From CAVTAV01 sp963732795 (GTDB lineage: Bacteria; Pseudomonadota; Alphaproteobacteria; CAVTAV01): a stretch of 64,000 nucleotides of DNA. The stretch is taken from positions 186,001 through 250,000 of the forward strand of contig CAVTAV010000003.1 in the NCBI GenBank assembly GCA_963732795.1, in the 5' to 3' direction. The notes beneath the pieces are model-generated. The model was not told the origin of the DNA and ran no database searches. It was given only the letters and a program-made list of their open reading frames with translations. Shown here one piece after another: positions 7,871-18,398 of the stretch. How positions within the stretch are numbered: the stretch's first letter is position 1; each line of letters begins with the position of its first letter. The position numbers and the translations under genes were made by a program.

Positions 7871-9073
7871 TCACGCCGCGATATTGCCGTAGACGCGTTC
7901 GTAATTCGCCACGCTGCGGGCCCAGGACCGTTCGGCTTCGACGAAATGGCGCGCCCGTTCGAGCTGATCCGGCCAATCCTCGCGGTGGGCGTAGGTCCAA
8001 AGCACCGCCTGGGCCAGACCCTCGACATTGCCCGCCTTGAACAGGATGCCGGTCTCGCCGTGGCGGATCAGCTCGCGATGGCCGCCGATATCGGACGCGA
8101 TCAGCATCTTGCGCTGCGCCATCGCTTCCAGCGGTTTCAGCGGCGTCACAAGCTCCGTCAGGCGGATCGAAAGCCGCGGATAGACCAGGATATCGATCAG
8201 TCCGTAATACTCCGAGACGAGCGCATGGGGCACGCGGCCGGTGAAGATCACCTTGTCGGCCACGCCGACTTCGTGGGTGAGCGCCTTCAATACCGGCTCC
8301 TGCGGCCCGCCGCCGACCAGGAGAACGCGGGTCTCCGGCGCATGCCTCAAAATCCGGGGCAGGGCCTGGATCAGGAGATGCAGGCCTTCGTATGCGTAGA
8401 ACGAGCCGACGAAACCGAGCACGAATTTGCCGGTCAGACCGAGCTTCTCGGCGAGCTCGGGATCGCGTTCCGGCATGGTTGCAAAGGTGTCGACATCGAC
8501 GGCATTCGGAATGACCGTGACGTTGCTCTCGGAAATGCCGCGCTTGACGATGTCACCGCGCAGCCCTTCGCAGATCGTGGTCACGGCATCGACATGCCTG
8601 AGCGCGAAGGATTCGAGCGCCCGCGTGGCGCGATAGCGGAGGCTGCCTTCCTTGCTGGTGCCGAGATCGGTCGAGGCGTCTTCCCAAAAGGCGCGCACCT
8701 CGTAGACCACGGGGATGCCGAGCTTCCGGCCGACATAGAGCGCGGGGATCGCATTGAGCACCGGCGAATGGGCATGGAGCACGTCGGGCCGCACCAGCCG
8801 CGCAACCGATTCCAGCCGCTTAGCCGTCGCCGTCATCTGGGCGAACTCGCGCAGCACCGGAATGCCCGCGGCGAAGCTCTTGACCGGCGGGGTGCGGTAA
8901 AACTCGAATCCGTCGACGAATTCCACCGGCGGCGACTCGAGAACATGCTTCGGACTCGTGAGCTGGTATGTCTCCCAGCCGCGCGCGCGCTGCTGCCGCA
9001 GGATGGACAGGCTGCGGAACGAGTAGCCGCTGTGAAGCGGCACCGAATGATCGAAGATGTGCAAAATCCGCAT
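7871..9073 (-). CDS. Glycosyltransferase, exosortase A system-associated (TIGR04063-like)
   Basis: The 400-residue GT4 protein begins MRILHIFDHSVPLHSGYSF and continues with ILRQQRARGWETYQLT, the N-terminal pattern of the TIGR04063 family found beside exosortase A. The C-terminal domain has GFVGSFYAYEGLHLLI and a GT4 Glu pair region around RLTELVTPLKPLEAMA. It presumably adds one sugar of the EPS repeat. Its presence links the minus-strand arm to the exosortase gene at 33 kb. It starts the run that continues with the second glycosyltransferase and the deacetylase. Confidence 0.85.
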   Translation of the reverse strand: MRILHIFDHSVPLHSGYSFRSLSILRQQRARGWETYQLTSPKHVLESPPVEFVDGFEFYRTPPVKSFAAGIPVLREFAQMTATAKRLESVARLVRPDVLHAHSPVLNAIPALYVGRKLGIPVVYEVRAFWEDASTDLGTSKEGSLRYRATRALESFALRHVDAVTTICEGLRGDIVKRGISESNVTVIPNAVDVDTFATMPERDPELAEKLGLTGKFVLGFVGSFYAYEGLHLLIQALPRILRHAPETRVLLVGGGPQEPVLKALTHEVGVADKVIFTGRVPHALVSEYYGLIDILVYPRLSIRLTELVTPLKPLEAMAQRKMLIASDIGGHRELIRHGETGILFKAGNVEGLAQAVLWTYAHREDWPDQLERARHFVEAERSWARSVANYERVYGNIAA

Positions 9074-9217
9074 GAGCGCCCGATTCTGTCGAATTCGGCG
9101 CTAAATTAACGGCCGACCGTTTCCAATCCCTCAACGAGGTTAACGCGCCGCAAAAATTCTAGCGGGATTAAAGGCTTAACCGATTGGCAACCGGCGCGGG
9201 GCTAAGCTTCCGGCCAT

Positions 9218-9293
9218 AGGCGCGTAGCTCAGTGGTAGAGCGCCGCTATTACATGGCGGAGGTCGAAGGTTCGATTCCTGTCCGCGCCTACCA
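9218..9293 (+). tRNA. tRNA-Val (anticodon UAC), with one extra base in the T arm
   Basis: A cloverleaf folds with acceptor AGGCGCG pairing CGCGCCT, D stem GCTC/GAGC, anticodon stem CCGCT/GGCGG, loop ATTACAT with anticodon TAC, T loop TTCGATT and encoded ACCA. The acceptor sequence is the one seen in alphaproteobacterial tRNA-Val. The T stem reads GAAGG on one side and CCTGTC on the other, where CCTTC would be perfect, so one G appears inserted. That may be a sequencing error like the frameshifts nearby, or a real defect. Confidence 0.8.
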
Positions 9294-9308
9294 CGACTTT
9301 CCCGGCAA

Positions 9309-10397
9309 TTAAATCCGCGACTTGAGGCTGGCGAGCACACGCTCGGCCGTGTGGCCGTCCCAGAGGTCGGGTTTGCGGCCGTGGGGCCAGCGGCCTTCGA
9401 TGACGTCCTGGATGCTGGCGAGCAGCGTATCGGGGCGGATCAGGCGGTTCGTGCCTTCGGTGACGGTGACCGGCCGCTCGGTATTCTCCCGTAAGGTCAT
9501 GCAGGGGATGTCTAGATAGGTCGTCTCTTCCTGCACGCCGCCCGAGTCGGTGATCACCAGCCGGGCGCAGCGTACCAGCCCCATGAACTCGATATAGCCG
9601 ACGGGGTCGGTGAGATTGACGCCGGGCGCGTCGTTCAGTCTGTCGAACAGGCCGAAGCTCTTGAGTCTCTCGCGGGTGCGGGGATGGACCGGGAAGACCA
9701 GCGGGAGCGCCTTCGAGGCTTCGACCAACTGGTCCGCCAGAACCTCCAGCGTCTCGCGCTGATCGACGTTCGACGGCCGGTGCAGGGTCACCACGCCGAA
9801 ATTGCCGGGCTCGACGCCGAAGCCGGCCCATGTCTCCGTGCTTTCGATCCGGTCGCGCAGGAGTTCATAGGAATCCATCATGATGTTGCCGACCCGCTCC
9901 ATCCGGTGGGCGGCGCCTTCGCGGCGCAGATTTTCGTCGGCATCGGGCGAGGGGGTCCAGAGGAGGTCGGCGATCGCGTCTGTCGCGAGACGGTTGATCT
10001 CCTCCGGCATGGTGCGGTCGCCGCTTCTCAATCCCGCCTCGAGATGGGCCACGCTGATGCAGAGCTTTGCGCCCACAAGCGCGCAGGCGATGGTGGAATT
10101 GACGTCGCCGACCACGATGATCCAGCTCGGCCGTTCCTCCATGCAGACTTTCTCATAGGCGATCATCACGCCGCCGGTCTGCTCGGCGTGGCTGCCGCTT
10201 CCGACGCCGAGATGATAGTCCGGATTGGGCAGGCCGAGGTCGCGGAAGAACGAATCGGACATGTTGGCGTCGTAATGTTGGCCGGTATGCACGACCTTCA
10301 CCTCACACCACGGCGCGGCGTTCAACGCGTGCCACAGGGGCGCGATCTTCATGAAATTCGGCCGGGCGGCCGCGATCAGATGGATGATGGGAGTCAA
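9309..10397 (-). CDS. wecB: UDP-N-acetylglucosamine 2-epimerase (non-hydrolysing)
   Basis: The 362-residue protein begins with the RPNFMKIAPLWHAL pattern of this family. It has HTGQHYD near residue 40, HLEAGLRSGD with the conserved Glu and Arg, HRPSNVD, and the UDP-binding ITDSGGVQEET and ENTERP segments. The enzyme converts UDP-GlcNAc to UDP-ManNAc in the cytosol, feeding EPS repeat-unit synthesis. It precedes the glycosyltransferase genes on the same strand, with the tRNA on the opposite strand between them. Hydrolysing epimerases are longer and carry a kinase domain, so the non-hydrolysing type is clear. Confidence 0.93.
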   Translation of the reverse strand: MTPIIHLIAAARPNFMKIAPLWHALNAAPWCEVKVVHTGQHYDANMSDSFFRDLGLPNPDYHLGVGSGSHAEQTGGVMIAYEKVCMEERPSWIIVVGDVNSTIACALVGAKLCISVAHLEAGLRSGDRTMPEEINRLATDAIADLLWTPSPDADENLRREGAAHRMERVGNIMMDSYELLRDRIESTETWAGFGVEPGNFGVVTLHRPSNVDQRETLEVLADQLVEASKALPLVFPVHPRTRERLKSFGLFDRLNDAPGVNLTDPVGYIEFMGLVRCARLVITDSGGVQEETTYLDIPCMTLRENTERPVTVTEGTNRLIRPDTLLASIQDVIEGRWPHGRKPDLWDGHTAERVLASLKSRI

Positions 10398-10533
10398 AGC
10401 TGCCTCGGATCAGCTGTGGTGGTCGGACGTCGCAGGTGGGTCATGCTTGACGGGGCCGTAAGCGCGGGCACTTTATCACGCAACGGGACGAATGAAACGG
10501 CCCCAACGAGCCACCGTCCGAATCCCGATCGGC

Positions 10534-11856
10534 TCAGACGGTGAAGCGTGGCTTGGCGACCGCTCCGGTCGTTGTCGACAGGACCAACTCGGCTTCCGGC
10601 TCCGGCGCACGCTTCTGTTCCAAGGCACGCCTCGCGAGGAGGTCGGTAATCGCCACAATCGCGATCAGATGGTAATAGAGATCGAACGTCGCGAGGTTGA
10701 GGAATGTCCCGGCCACCGCATACCCGACGATACTCACCTGTACCATCGATCCGAGATCTCGCGCCCATTCGAGTTCGGGCTCATTCTTGGTTAAGCGGAC
10801 CACCCGGCCGCCATATACGAACGTCATGATCAAGAGAGAGATGAAGATCGCAAGTCCGACATATCCCTCGTTGCCAAGCGTCTCGAAGTAGATGCTGTGA
10901 TAGGCCCGGACCTTCTCGCCAGGCTCCAGATACTTCTGAGCCGTCGAGGGAATCGCGGGAGCATCGAAGCCGCCGCCGACAATCGGACGGTCATTGGCAA
11001 GCCTGATTGCGAAGCGCCACATCGTCAAACGGCCTTGGGCCGAGCTGTCTTGCTGGTACGACTGGATAGAGAGCATCCGGTTCGTCCAGGATTGCGGCAT
11101 GAAGATCACCGCAACCGCCACGGCCAAGAGAGTCGCCAGGAGGGTAAAGGCCTTTCGCCGCGACTTCATGACCATGAACAGCAGCATTGCGCTTATGGCG
11201 AGCAATGCGCCGCGCGACTGCGTGCCGAAAATCGCAAAGATCGTCAGGCCGATGGCGCCGCCAAGTGACCAGCGGATCCATTGCACCGGCGTCCGAAGCT
11301 GAAGGTAACGTATCAACGGCGTGATCATTACGAGCGCAAGCGCCAACTGATTGTTGTCGTGGAAGAATGTGCCCACGGGGCCCCAGACATGGTATTGGCC
11401 GCCATGCAAAATCGTGAAAACGCCGCCCTTGATGCCGTAGTAGCCCAATGAAATCACGACCGTCCAAACCAAGGCGTGCAGGCGGTTCGGGGTGGTGATC
11501 AGGCCGCAGGTCACCAGCGTGAACAGCAGAATTTTGACCGTTTGATCCCATTTGTCATAGGAGATCGCCGGATCCAACGCAAAGATCGTTACGACCGTGC
11601 TCCAGATCATGAACATAATGATCACGACGATCAGGGGATGCATCGGCAGCTTCTTCGGCTCCTTCGACATAAGCCAAGCGACAAGGGTCGTTACACCGAT
11701 GATGTTGGCCATGGGCCATTCGGTAACGAAGAGGTAGCCGAGCTTCTGGGGGGCCATGTATGACACCCACGACCACGCGTAGACGCCGATGAACGGATAC
11801 ATCAGGATCGGCACGATCCAGGCTAAGACTAAGGCTACAATAGCGTAATCGCGCAT
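10534..11856 (-). CDS. Putative O-glycosylation ligase, exosortase A system-associated (Wzy/O-antigen ligase-like)
   Basis: The 440-residue protein has about ten to twelve hydrophobic helices and a large loop with GGGFDAP and the conserved HSIYFETLGNEGYVGL motif of the Wzy_C/O-antigen ligase superfamily. Its N-terminus (MRDYAIVALVLAWIVPILMY followed by YAWSWVSYMAPQKLGYLF) matches the TIGR03097 family, which occurs only with exosortase A. It would act in the inner membrane, polymerising or ligating undecaprenyl-linked glycans. The start ATG follows a 337-base spacer that probably holds its promoter. The tail is charged and ends in Thr-rich sequence. Confidence 0.88.
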   Translation of the reverse strand: MRDYAIVALVLAWIVPILMYPFIGVYAWSWVSYMAPQKLGYLFVTEWPMANIIGVTTLVAWLMSKEPKKLPMHPLIVVIIMFMIWSTVVTIFALDPAISYDKWDQTVKILLFTLVTCGLITTPNRLHALVWTVVISLGYYGIKGGVFTILHGGQYHVWGPVGTFFHDNNQLALALVMITPLIRYLQLRTPVQWIRWSLGGAIGLTIFAIFGTQSRGALLAISAMLLFMVMKSRRKAFTLLATLLAVAVAVIFMPQSWTNRMLSIQSYQQDSSAQGRLTMWRFAIRLANDRPIVGGGFDAPAIPSTAQKYLEPGEKVRAYHSIYFETLGNEGYVGLAIFISLLIMTFVYGGRVVRLTKNEPELEWARDLGSMVQVSIVGYAVAGTFLNLATFDLYYHLIAIVAITDLLARRALEQKRAPEPEAELVLSTTTGAVAKPRFTV

Positions 11857-12193
11857 GTCCGTTCGGTACTTCTTTGGCGGTCGAAATCAACGCATTGGTC
11901 GGTCGATGCCATTGATTTACCGCGACAACGTTAATTTTTGATAACCTCTTGCAGTATCGGATTCCCGGCGGCAGACCGCATCGTTAAGGATTCCCTTATG
12001 GCTGTGTGCTAACACCTCTGAAACCGACCGCCTCAATCGGGAGCCATGCCGTGGACTCAGTACTGTTCGTTCTTTTCACGTTCTTCATTTATTACGTGGC
12101 GTATCGGTCCGTCCGCCATGACGAACTTCTGCCGATATTCCGGAAGAAGCGGTATTTTCGACAAGGTCAGTCCGGGAACTCCGCGGCCCCCGA
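11857..12193. other. Spacer between the O-ligase and the asparagine-synthase-like gene
   Basis: This spacer of about 340 bases has an AT-rich stretch near 11925-11965 that may hold the promoter of the minus-strand O-ligase gene. It also contains the short plus-strand frame described at 12006. I see no RNA gene, terminator hairpin or repeat in it. Confidence 0.5.
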
Positions 12194-12197
12194 CTAA
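12006..12197 (+). CDS. Possible small membrane protein (63 residues)
   Basis: A GTG-initiated frame codes a 63-residue peptide with a single hydrophobic helix (VDSVLFVLFTFFIYYVAY) followed by a basic tail with several Arg and Lys. The helix plus positive-inside tail looks protein-like, but there is no convincing ribosome site and the frame lies opposite to its neighbours. It overlaps the 3' end of the asparagine-synthase-like gene by four bases. Treat as hypothetical. Confidence 0.3.
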   Translation: MLTPLKPTASIGSHAVDSVLFVLFTFFIYYVAYRSVRHDELLPIFRKKRYFRQGQSGNSAAPD

Positions 12198-13955
12198 AGG
12201 CGCCTCTCATCGACATCCATATCGGCCTTCTGAAACAGGTATTCGGCCGTGCAGAGGCGGTTAAACTGACCGCTATCGACAATACGATCGGCATGGATTA
12301 GCGCCTGTGTGCGGGGAAACCCCGACTCCATGACGGCATTCCGGTAAGCGTCATTCATGAAATACGGGCGGTCCGGTGCGTTGCGGCGGGTCCGCAATCG
12401 GAACGCATAGCGCCGCAGAAGCGACGGCCTGAGATAAGTCGTGCTCGCCTTGAGCCGGGCTGATAAAGGCGGCGGCGCATCGAAGGCATAGCCGTAATCG
12501 GAGGGATACGCGGCCAGCGCCGGGCTTGCGAGGTTGATCAAACGGGCCTCCAGCCGGCCGAAGCTCTTGAGCTTCAAGGGCACGCGGACGGTCTGGCGGA
12601 TCAGCGTATCGTCGATAAAGGGCGTCACCGCGCTGCCGAATCGGCTGTTGAGCGAATTGTTCCGGCCCATCCAGAAGCCGCAGCGGAACAACGGATAGGC
12701 CAGCTCGATTTCCGGCCTGGTCAGTTTGTCTCCCGTGATGCCGAGGGTCGCTTTTAGCTTCTCGGCGAGGCGATCATGAAACGCCTCTTCGCTGAATCCA
12801 TCCGCGGCCGATTTCGGATCGAACTGCGTGTAGAAGCTCCACAGCAATTGCCGCACGGAGAGCGGTCGGTCTGGCAGATAAAAGAAGTTCCGGAGCACCT
12901 CGCCGCCGCCGCCATTGAGCATCAACGCGCCCGTACGGCAGCGTTCCCGACGCGTTTCGTAGTCGCTGCCGTTGTCGAAAATGCCGTCATTCGGTGCGCC
13001 GTCGAAGGCATGGAAGGTCCGGGCGATGGAGTTCGGCTGCCTGATCGAGCGGCAGCTCGGCATGGCGCGACTTGTCGACATGGGTGAGCGGGAAGCCTTC
13101 GCCTTCGGCGATTCGCGACGCGACGACGACGTCGGGATCGGAGTCCCGGCCATAAACATGGACATCCGGCCGCACATTCAGCCGGAAGAGCATCGCGAGG
13201 ATGAGCCGCGAATCGTAGCCGCCCGAAAGCGCGGTATCGATATGACCGTCGAAGGCCTTGGCGATATCGCCGAAATTCTTCTCCAGCGTCGCGAAGACGC
13301 GCTCGGCATGGACCTCCATGTCGCCGGGCACGATCTCGGGCTTGCCATAGCCCGGCCACGTCCCCGCCATCGGATTGACGCCGGGCTCGCAAAGAACATC
13401 CGGGCGCAGAAGCTTGATGTCCTCGGCCAGGGTATCGCCGCCATATGTGCCGCCCTGGAAGACGTATTCATAGAGCGCTTGGGTGTCGACCCGGCGGCGC
13501 GCGGCGGATTCCAGGACGCCGAGAAACGAGCTCGAAAAGACGGTGCCGGCATCGTCGCGATAGACTTTGTAGACGCCCACACGGTCGACGAAAGCGAAGG
13601 TCCGTCCGTGCTTGCGAAGGACGATGCAGAATGCGCCGTGCAGGCGGTCGGCGGCGAGGCCGTAGGTTTCGGGCTTGCCCACATCGAAATCGCCGTGAAG
13701 CAGCGCGAGGCCCGTCTTTCCGGTCGCGCCTTTATAGACGAAGGTGCCCGTTGCGGCGCAGAAGTCCCCGTTATCGAAGGCCGCGAGATTGGCGATGGGC
13801 GCTACCTGCTTCGGGTAGAGCAGGAGCGTGGCGCCGGGTGGCCGCAAGGTCTGCGGCTCGGCGAATCCCTGTTTGGCAAGCGACCGGCGCATGGCTGCCT
13901 CGACTGTCCCGGGATCGGGCTTGGCGGCATCGGTGATAAGGACGAAGGCGCCCAT
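12194..13955 (-). pseudogene. Asparagine synthase-like protein lacking the N-terminal Cys (frameshifted as written)
   Basis: The product would be about 585 residues. The first part resembles a class II glutamine amidotransferase domain but starts MGAFVLI, with no Cys at position 2, so glutaminase activity is unlikely. The second part has the PP-loop SGGYDSR of asparagine-synthetase-type AMP-forming ligases. The frame breaks once near 13040: the upstream frame ends around ELPLDQ and homologous coding resumes one base off with NSIARTFHAFDG. The gene lies five bases after the hydrolase-1 gene in an operon with ACP and both hydrolases, so it probably modifies the same EPS- or acyl-linked substrate. 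A sequencing error is more likely than true decay. Confidence 0.7.
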
Positions 13956-13959
13956 AGGG

Positions 13960-14836
13960 TCAGTCCGGCGTCTTGCCGTGGGCCACGGCAGCCATGAAGT
14001 CGAGCGTCCAATCCTCCAGCTGGTGGTGCCATTCCCGTCTTGAGAAGGTGTGATCGGCGAGCTTTAGGTCGCGGCGCGCTATCCCAGGCCGGCTCATGAG
14101 TTGGCGCCAAGGCTGGGATTGAGCGATGTGGTCCTTGAACTCCTGGGCCGTGTGATCGTCTCCGCTGAGGATGAACAGAGTCGGCCCGGTGAATTTCTGA
14201 AAGCCGTTTGCCATTCGGTCGGGCAGGGGCCGGTCTCGGTCGGTCGTGCCGGTGTTCTTTGAGCGGCTCTGGCCGATCAAGGTTCCCATGGATTTGATCG
14301 ATGCGCCGGCCGAGAAGCGCCCGGAAAGGAGCTTGCGCCAGAATTCGGGGTCGAGCAGACGCTCGAGATAGTAGTGCTTGAGATAGGTGCGGGCGGAGCC
14401 GGCTTCCGTCCTCACCCAGGGATTGACCAGGATGAGCCCGGCAACGGGGTCGGGAAGCTGCGGGCTGATCAGGAAGGTCGACACCGCGCCGCATAGGCCC
14501 CATAGCACGATCTTCTCAAGACCGGGGCATTCGGCCCGGAAGCGCTCCACGGCCGCATGGAGATCGTCGTGGGTATCCTCGAAATGATCGAGCTCGACCT
14601 CGTAGCGCTCGCCCTCGGCGTCGCCGTTGGCCCGGTCGTCGAACCGCATGACCGGGATAGCCTGCCGCCGCCAGCCGCCGGCCGATCAGGACGTATTGGC
14701 GATGGGCCCCGACGCGGTATTGATCGCCGCCGGTCAGGATCAGAAGCCCGGTCGATTGGGCCGCGCCGTCCGGCACATGGACGATGCCGATCAGCTCCGA
14801 GCCCTTGCAGGCGAAGGTGACCGCGCGCTCGTTCAA
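13960..14836 (-). pseudogene. Hydrolase 1, exosortase A system-associated (TIGR03100-like; frameshifted as written)
   Basis: An alpha/beta-hydrolase of about 290 residues. A TTG start at 14836 overlaps the stop of hydrolase 2 (TTGA). The N-terminus ERAVTFACKGSELIGIVH runs to AAAGYP, then the frame breaks near 14655 in a CCC run and resumes with VMRFDDRANGDAEG. The nucleophile elbow position reads LWGLCGAVS, with Cys rather than Ser, as is typical for this family. The family occurs only in XrtA genomes and its substrate is unknown. Neighbours are hydrolase 2 and an acyl carrier protein, which hints at hydrolysis or transfer of an acyl group. Confidence 0.8.
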
Positions 14837-15667
14837 CGTCCGCTCCCGATGCTTTCGACGGCGGCCCGAACGAAGGCGGCCATCTCGACCCGCGCCTGCA
14901 ACAGCCAGACGGCCTCGTCCTTCACCGGCCGCGCATTGACCTCGATGCCGGCCGCGTCCCAATCCTTGACGATCCGCGACGCCGCCGGGCTCAGACTTGC
15001 GTCCTCGCGCGCGACAACTTCGAGCCACGTGACCGGCGTCTTCGCCGCAAGGCCGAGCGGGCCGAGCTTGATCTCCTCCGATGCTTTTCGCCAGCGCCGG
15101 CGCGAGATCGTAACCCCCGACCTCGACGATCTTGCCCGCTTCCAATTCCTCCATCAGCTTCTTGGTTCCCTGGGTCGCCGCGCCGCCCTCGGCGAGATCG
15201 GCGGCGAAGCGGATGCGCAGGAATTGCTTCAGGTAATTTTGCCCGTTCGTCACCGGCTGCCAGAGCACCAGCCGCGAGAACCGCGACGGATGATCGGCGG
15301 CGACATCCGCCGCCAGGGAGGCCCCGAGCCTCAACCCGCCGATCGCGATCGGCTCGTCGCCCATTTGGCTGAGCGCCGTGATAGCCGCACCGACATCGTC
15401 CTTCCAGATGTTCCACCGCGCATCCGCGAAATTGCCTTCGCTGTCGCCGGTGCCGTAGGGATCGAGGATCATCACACCGATACCGTTCCGCGCACAGCCG
15501 CGCGCAAAAGCCGCGATCACATGGCGCGAGCGGTTCAGCTCCTCGGCGAAAGGGGGAATGAACAGCAGCCGGCTTCGAACCGGCGTCTCGGGAGCGGGCG
15601 GAAAATAGTTGGCGAATATCCGGCCGGCTGCGGCTCGACAGATAGCGCGGTTGCACGGCCGCCGCAT
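14833..15667 (-). pseudogene. Hydrolase 2, exosortase A system-associated (TIGR03101-like; frameshifted as written)
   Basis: An alpha/beta-hydrolase of about 275 residues. The N-terminus MRRP...GRIFANYFPP is followed by LLFIPPFAEELNRSRH, DPYGTGDSEGNF and the elbow region IGGLRLGASLAAD, where Arg-Leu replaces the usual Ser. The frame breaks near 15085 in an AAAA run: correct coding continues as ASEEIKLGPLGLA to a TGA at 14833 that overlaps the next start. A compensated pair of shifts is also likely near 15630-15655. It sits between ACP and hydrolase 1, a trio typical of exosortase A loci. The function is not established. Confidence 0.8.
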
Positions 15668-15676
15668 CCTTTCCGA

Positions 15677-15929
15677 TCAGGCCGCCAGCTTGGTTTCGAT
15701 ATAGCTGCGCAGGCTGCCGAATGGACTCGAAGGTCTCGGCGCTGATCTCGTCGTCCTCGATCGAAATGTCGAAATGTTCCTCGATCGCGGCGAGAAGCGT
15801 CGCGATCATCATCGAATCCAGCTCGGGGAGGTTGCCCAAGAGGAGGGTCGTATCCGTAAAATCCTGCGCCCGGTCGCCCAACTGGAGCGTTTGCGCCAGA
15901 ACGTCCCGGACTTCTTCGCTTACCGACAT
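15677..15929 (-). pseudogene. Acyl carrier protein, exosortase A system-associated (frameshifted as written)
   Basis: A phosphopantetheine-carrier domain of about 83 residues. Helix II carries the attachment Ser39 in PELDSMMIATLL, followed by IEEHFDISIEDDEIS. The frame breaks near 15720 after TFES. The expected C-terminus FGSLRSYIETKLAA and a TGA at 15677 are present one frame over, which indicates one extra A. It probably carries an acyl group activated by the acyl-CoA ligase encoded at 18550 on the other arm. The gene begins the run ACP, hydrolase 2, hydrolase 1, asparagine-synthase-like. Confidence 0.85.
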
Positions 15930-16011
15930 GCCTTTGATGCCCCGTGCCCTCGAAACAAAGCGATGGTTTATATCGTAAGTGGTGCGGCCAAGAAAGTGCC
16001 GAGATCACTTG

Positions 16012-17082
16012 TCACTTTTGGCCCGACTCCTCGGCCCGGGCGGAGCCGCCGATCTCAGCCTTGCCGCTCTTGGAAAGCCGGCTGTGCAGCGCGCCGAGCC
16101 AGGACCAGCGATACAGGTTTAAATGATACATCACCCGGAAATCGTTGGACCATTTGGTTTGCCAGTCGCGCACGCGGCCATAGAATTCGTAGCGCGTAAA
16201 GCGCCCGTGGTCGAGAAAGTCGCGCATCATTTCCTGGCGCATCATCAGCGCCGGCGAGGTCGATTTCTCGGTTTCGTCATAGGTCGTCTTGAGGCCGATG
16301 ATGACGCCGTTGCGATAGACGCAGATATCCGAGGCGACCAGCTTGTCCCCGTAGTAGAACTGGAAGATCGAGGTGCTTCCCATCCGGGCGAAGCGCGTCA
16401 GCATTTCCGTGTAGTAGCGGCCTTGGGCGTTGTCGGCATGGATCGCGCCGTCGATGCCGCCTTTCCAACCGGCCGACTTCGATCTCGCCATATTCCGCGA
16501 TGCCGCGTGCCATGTCCTCCGGCTTGGTCAGCTCGATGAGGCGGGGAGGGCGGTTGTTGCGCTCCAGGCCATTGCGGGCACGGCGCAGGTTCTCGCGGAG
16601 CTTTTTGCTGCGCGCCGCCCAATAGTCTTCGAAGCTGCCCGCCAATGGGATCCGCGCGGTCGGCACGTGATCGATCGTCTTTACGTGTCCCGAGTTATCA
16701 GGACGTGGGAAGATGTCGGGGTCCTGAGTCATCAACGTGAATTGGAGACTGGTGAGCGGCAGTACCTTGAAAAGACCCAAGCCGACCTTGACCATCGAAA
16801 GGTCGGGACGCTGGACCCAAAAACCCAAAGGCGCTTGTCGGGGGAAAACGTACTAGCCCGGCCGCGGCCGTCATCACAGACGAGGGTCATCGCCGCCGGC
16901 CCGTCGTTGTCCGAGCAAACCGCCAACTTTAGCGGCGCATCGATAAGCTCGGCGAAAAAGGGTTCGATAAATTCCGGGTCGAGCAACGGCGAGTCCATCA
17001 TCGCCTTGTTCAGGCGACGCCATCCGTCGGCGTGGTCGGGCCATGCCGATAGCTCGTGAAGTCGCCAACGCTCTTTTTGCAT
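16012..17082 (-). pseudogene. GNAT/FemAB-like acyltransferase (BcsL/CelD type; two frameshifts as written)
   Basis: About 355 residues in three frames that join into one GNAT-type acyltransferase. Part one starts MQKERWRLHELSAWPDHADGW. Part two contains the LRENLRRARNGLERN segment, and part three contains FQFYYGDKLVASDICVYRNG and YEFYGRVRDWQTKW, the conserved C-terminal block of Acetyltransf_6 proteins found in EPS and cellulose clusters. Breaks fall near 16815 in an AAAAA run and near 16475. Such enzymes acylate sugars or transfer amino acids. The gene lies between the DegT aminotransferase and ACP genes. Confidence 0.75.
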
Positions 17083-17127
17083 TGAAATGTCCCGGAATCT
17101 TGTCCCCGTTACCTAGCGGGAATCCGG

Positions 17128-18398
17128 TCAATTTTCCCTTAAAACGATCTCGCGAAAGGCCCCCGCAAATCGACGGATTTCCGCTTCCGTCAGGTCCTGA
17201 TGGCAGGATAGCTGAACCAGATGGCGCGACAGGTCCACGGTTGCTGGCGCAGACCGATTTATCGATATCCTTCCTGAGGAACTGGCCGTAGCGCTGCATG
17301 GGGATGGCGGCGTCCTCCATGAACGGAAACAACGCTTCGAGACGATCCACCCAGAACGGCGACCATGAACGGCACTATTCCGGATTCGAGACGCGGGAAC
17401 AGGGGACGCGCGGCCGGCGTTTCGCCGACGAGGTCTACGACCCGCTGGTAATTCTGTCGCCGTCGTTCCGTGGTGTATCTGGTCGTGTTATGCCGGACCA
17501 TCAGTTTAGTCAGGCCGGTCGCGTCTAGGTCTTCGTCACGCCGGATGTAATCGACATTCTCGACCTTAGGTGTGCTTGTTGGATCCGTCGGAGGTTTCTC
17601 TTCCGGCGCTTCGATGCTCGCGTCCGATGGGCCGTCGATCAGCCTGAGTAACGGCCCCATGACGCGGAGACGGCGAAAACGATAGGAAATCCGGATGAGT
17701 GCTATCAGTTGACGAAAGTTCTTCATGACGCCCTGCGACTGCAGACTGACGTGGCGTATCTCCGGGCGTTTCGAGACGAGACACCCGCCTTCGGTGACAG
17801 GGAAGAACTTGAAATAGCTACCGATGACGAAATCGCCGAAACTTCCCATTCCCTCGCCAAAGAAGGCGTGGGCGCAATCTTCGATCAGCGCTATGGCGTG
17901 GCGGTCCGCAAACGCTCGAAGTGCGGGCCCGTCTTGCGGAAAACCGAAAAGATGCGCCGCCAGGATCGCCTTGGTTGCGGGCGTGATCTTTTCTTCCGAG
18001 TCTTCGAGATCGACCGCAAGGTCAGGTCCAATCTTGTAGAACACAGGTGCGGCGCCGAGCGCCACGATGGGGTCGACCATGACCGAGCAGTGATAAGCTG
18101 GAACGAGCACCTCGTCGCCCGGTCCGATGTTGAGGAGTTGCAACGCGTGGGCGATTGCGTAACGGCCGGCCGATACGTTCAGGACGTCGCCATGATCGAG
18201 GATCGACGGCGCCCGCGGCGACCACCGCAAAATCCCGCGCAGAGACAATAAGGGAAACGCCGGTTCGAGCGGTTCGGGAATTCGCCGTTTGCGGCCTGCC
18301 GCATCCCGGGTGGTTTGGGATATGATCGTCCGCCGAGGCCGCCTGCGGGACGGCTCCGGGCTCACGACAAAGCCGCGTTCTGTGCTTGCGTTAACCAT
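17128..18398 (-). pseudogene. DegT/DnrJ/EryC1/StrS aminotransferase (two frameshifts as written)
   Basis: About 420 residues of a PLP-dependent sugar aminotransferase. Visible are NVSAGRYAIAHALQ (cofactor phosphate loop), DEVLVPAYHC, ALIEDCAHAFFG and the Lys of GSYFKFFPVTEGG, which forms the internal aldimine. Near 17360 the frame shifts to DRLEALFPFMEDAAIPMQRYG, then near 17240 to VDLSRHLVQLSCHQDLTEAE, and ends at a TGA at 17128. It would make an aminosugar nucleotide for the EPS or lipid moiety. It begins the minus arm of the locus, opposite the ligase gene. Confidence 0.78.

Noticed and set aside
9218..9293. tRNA as integration site of a genomic island
   Set aside because: No integrase, direct repeat of the tRNA 3' end or other mobile gene was seen around it.
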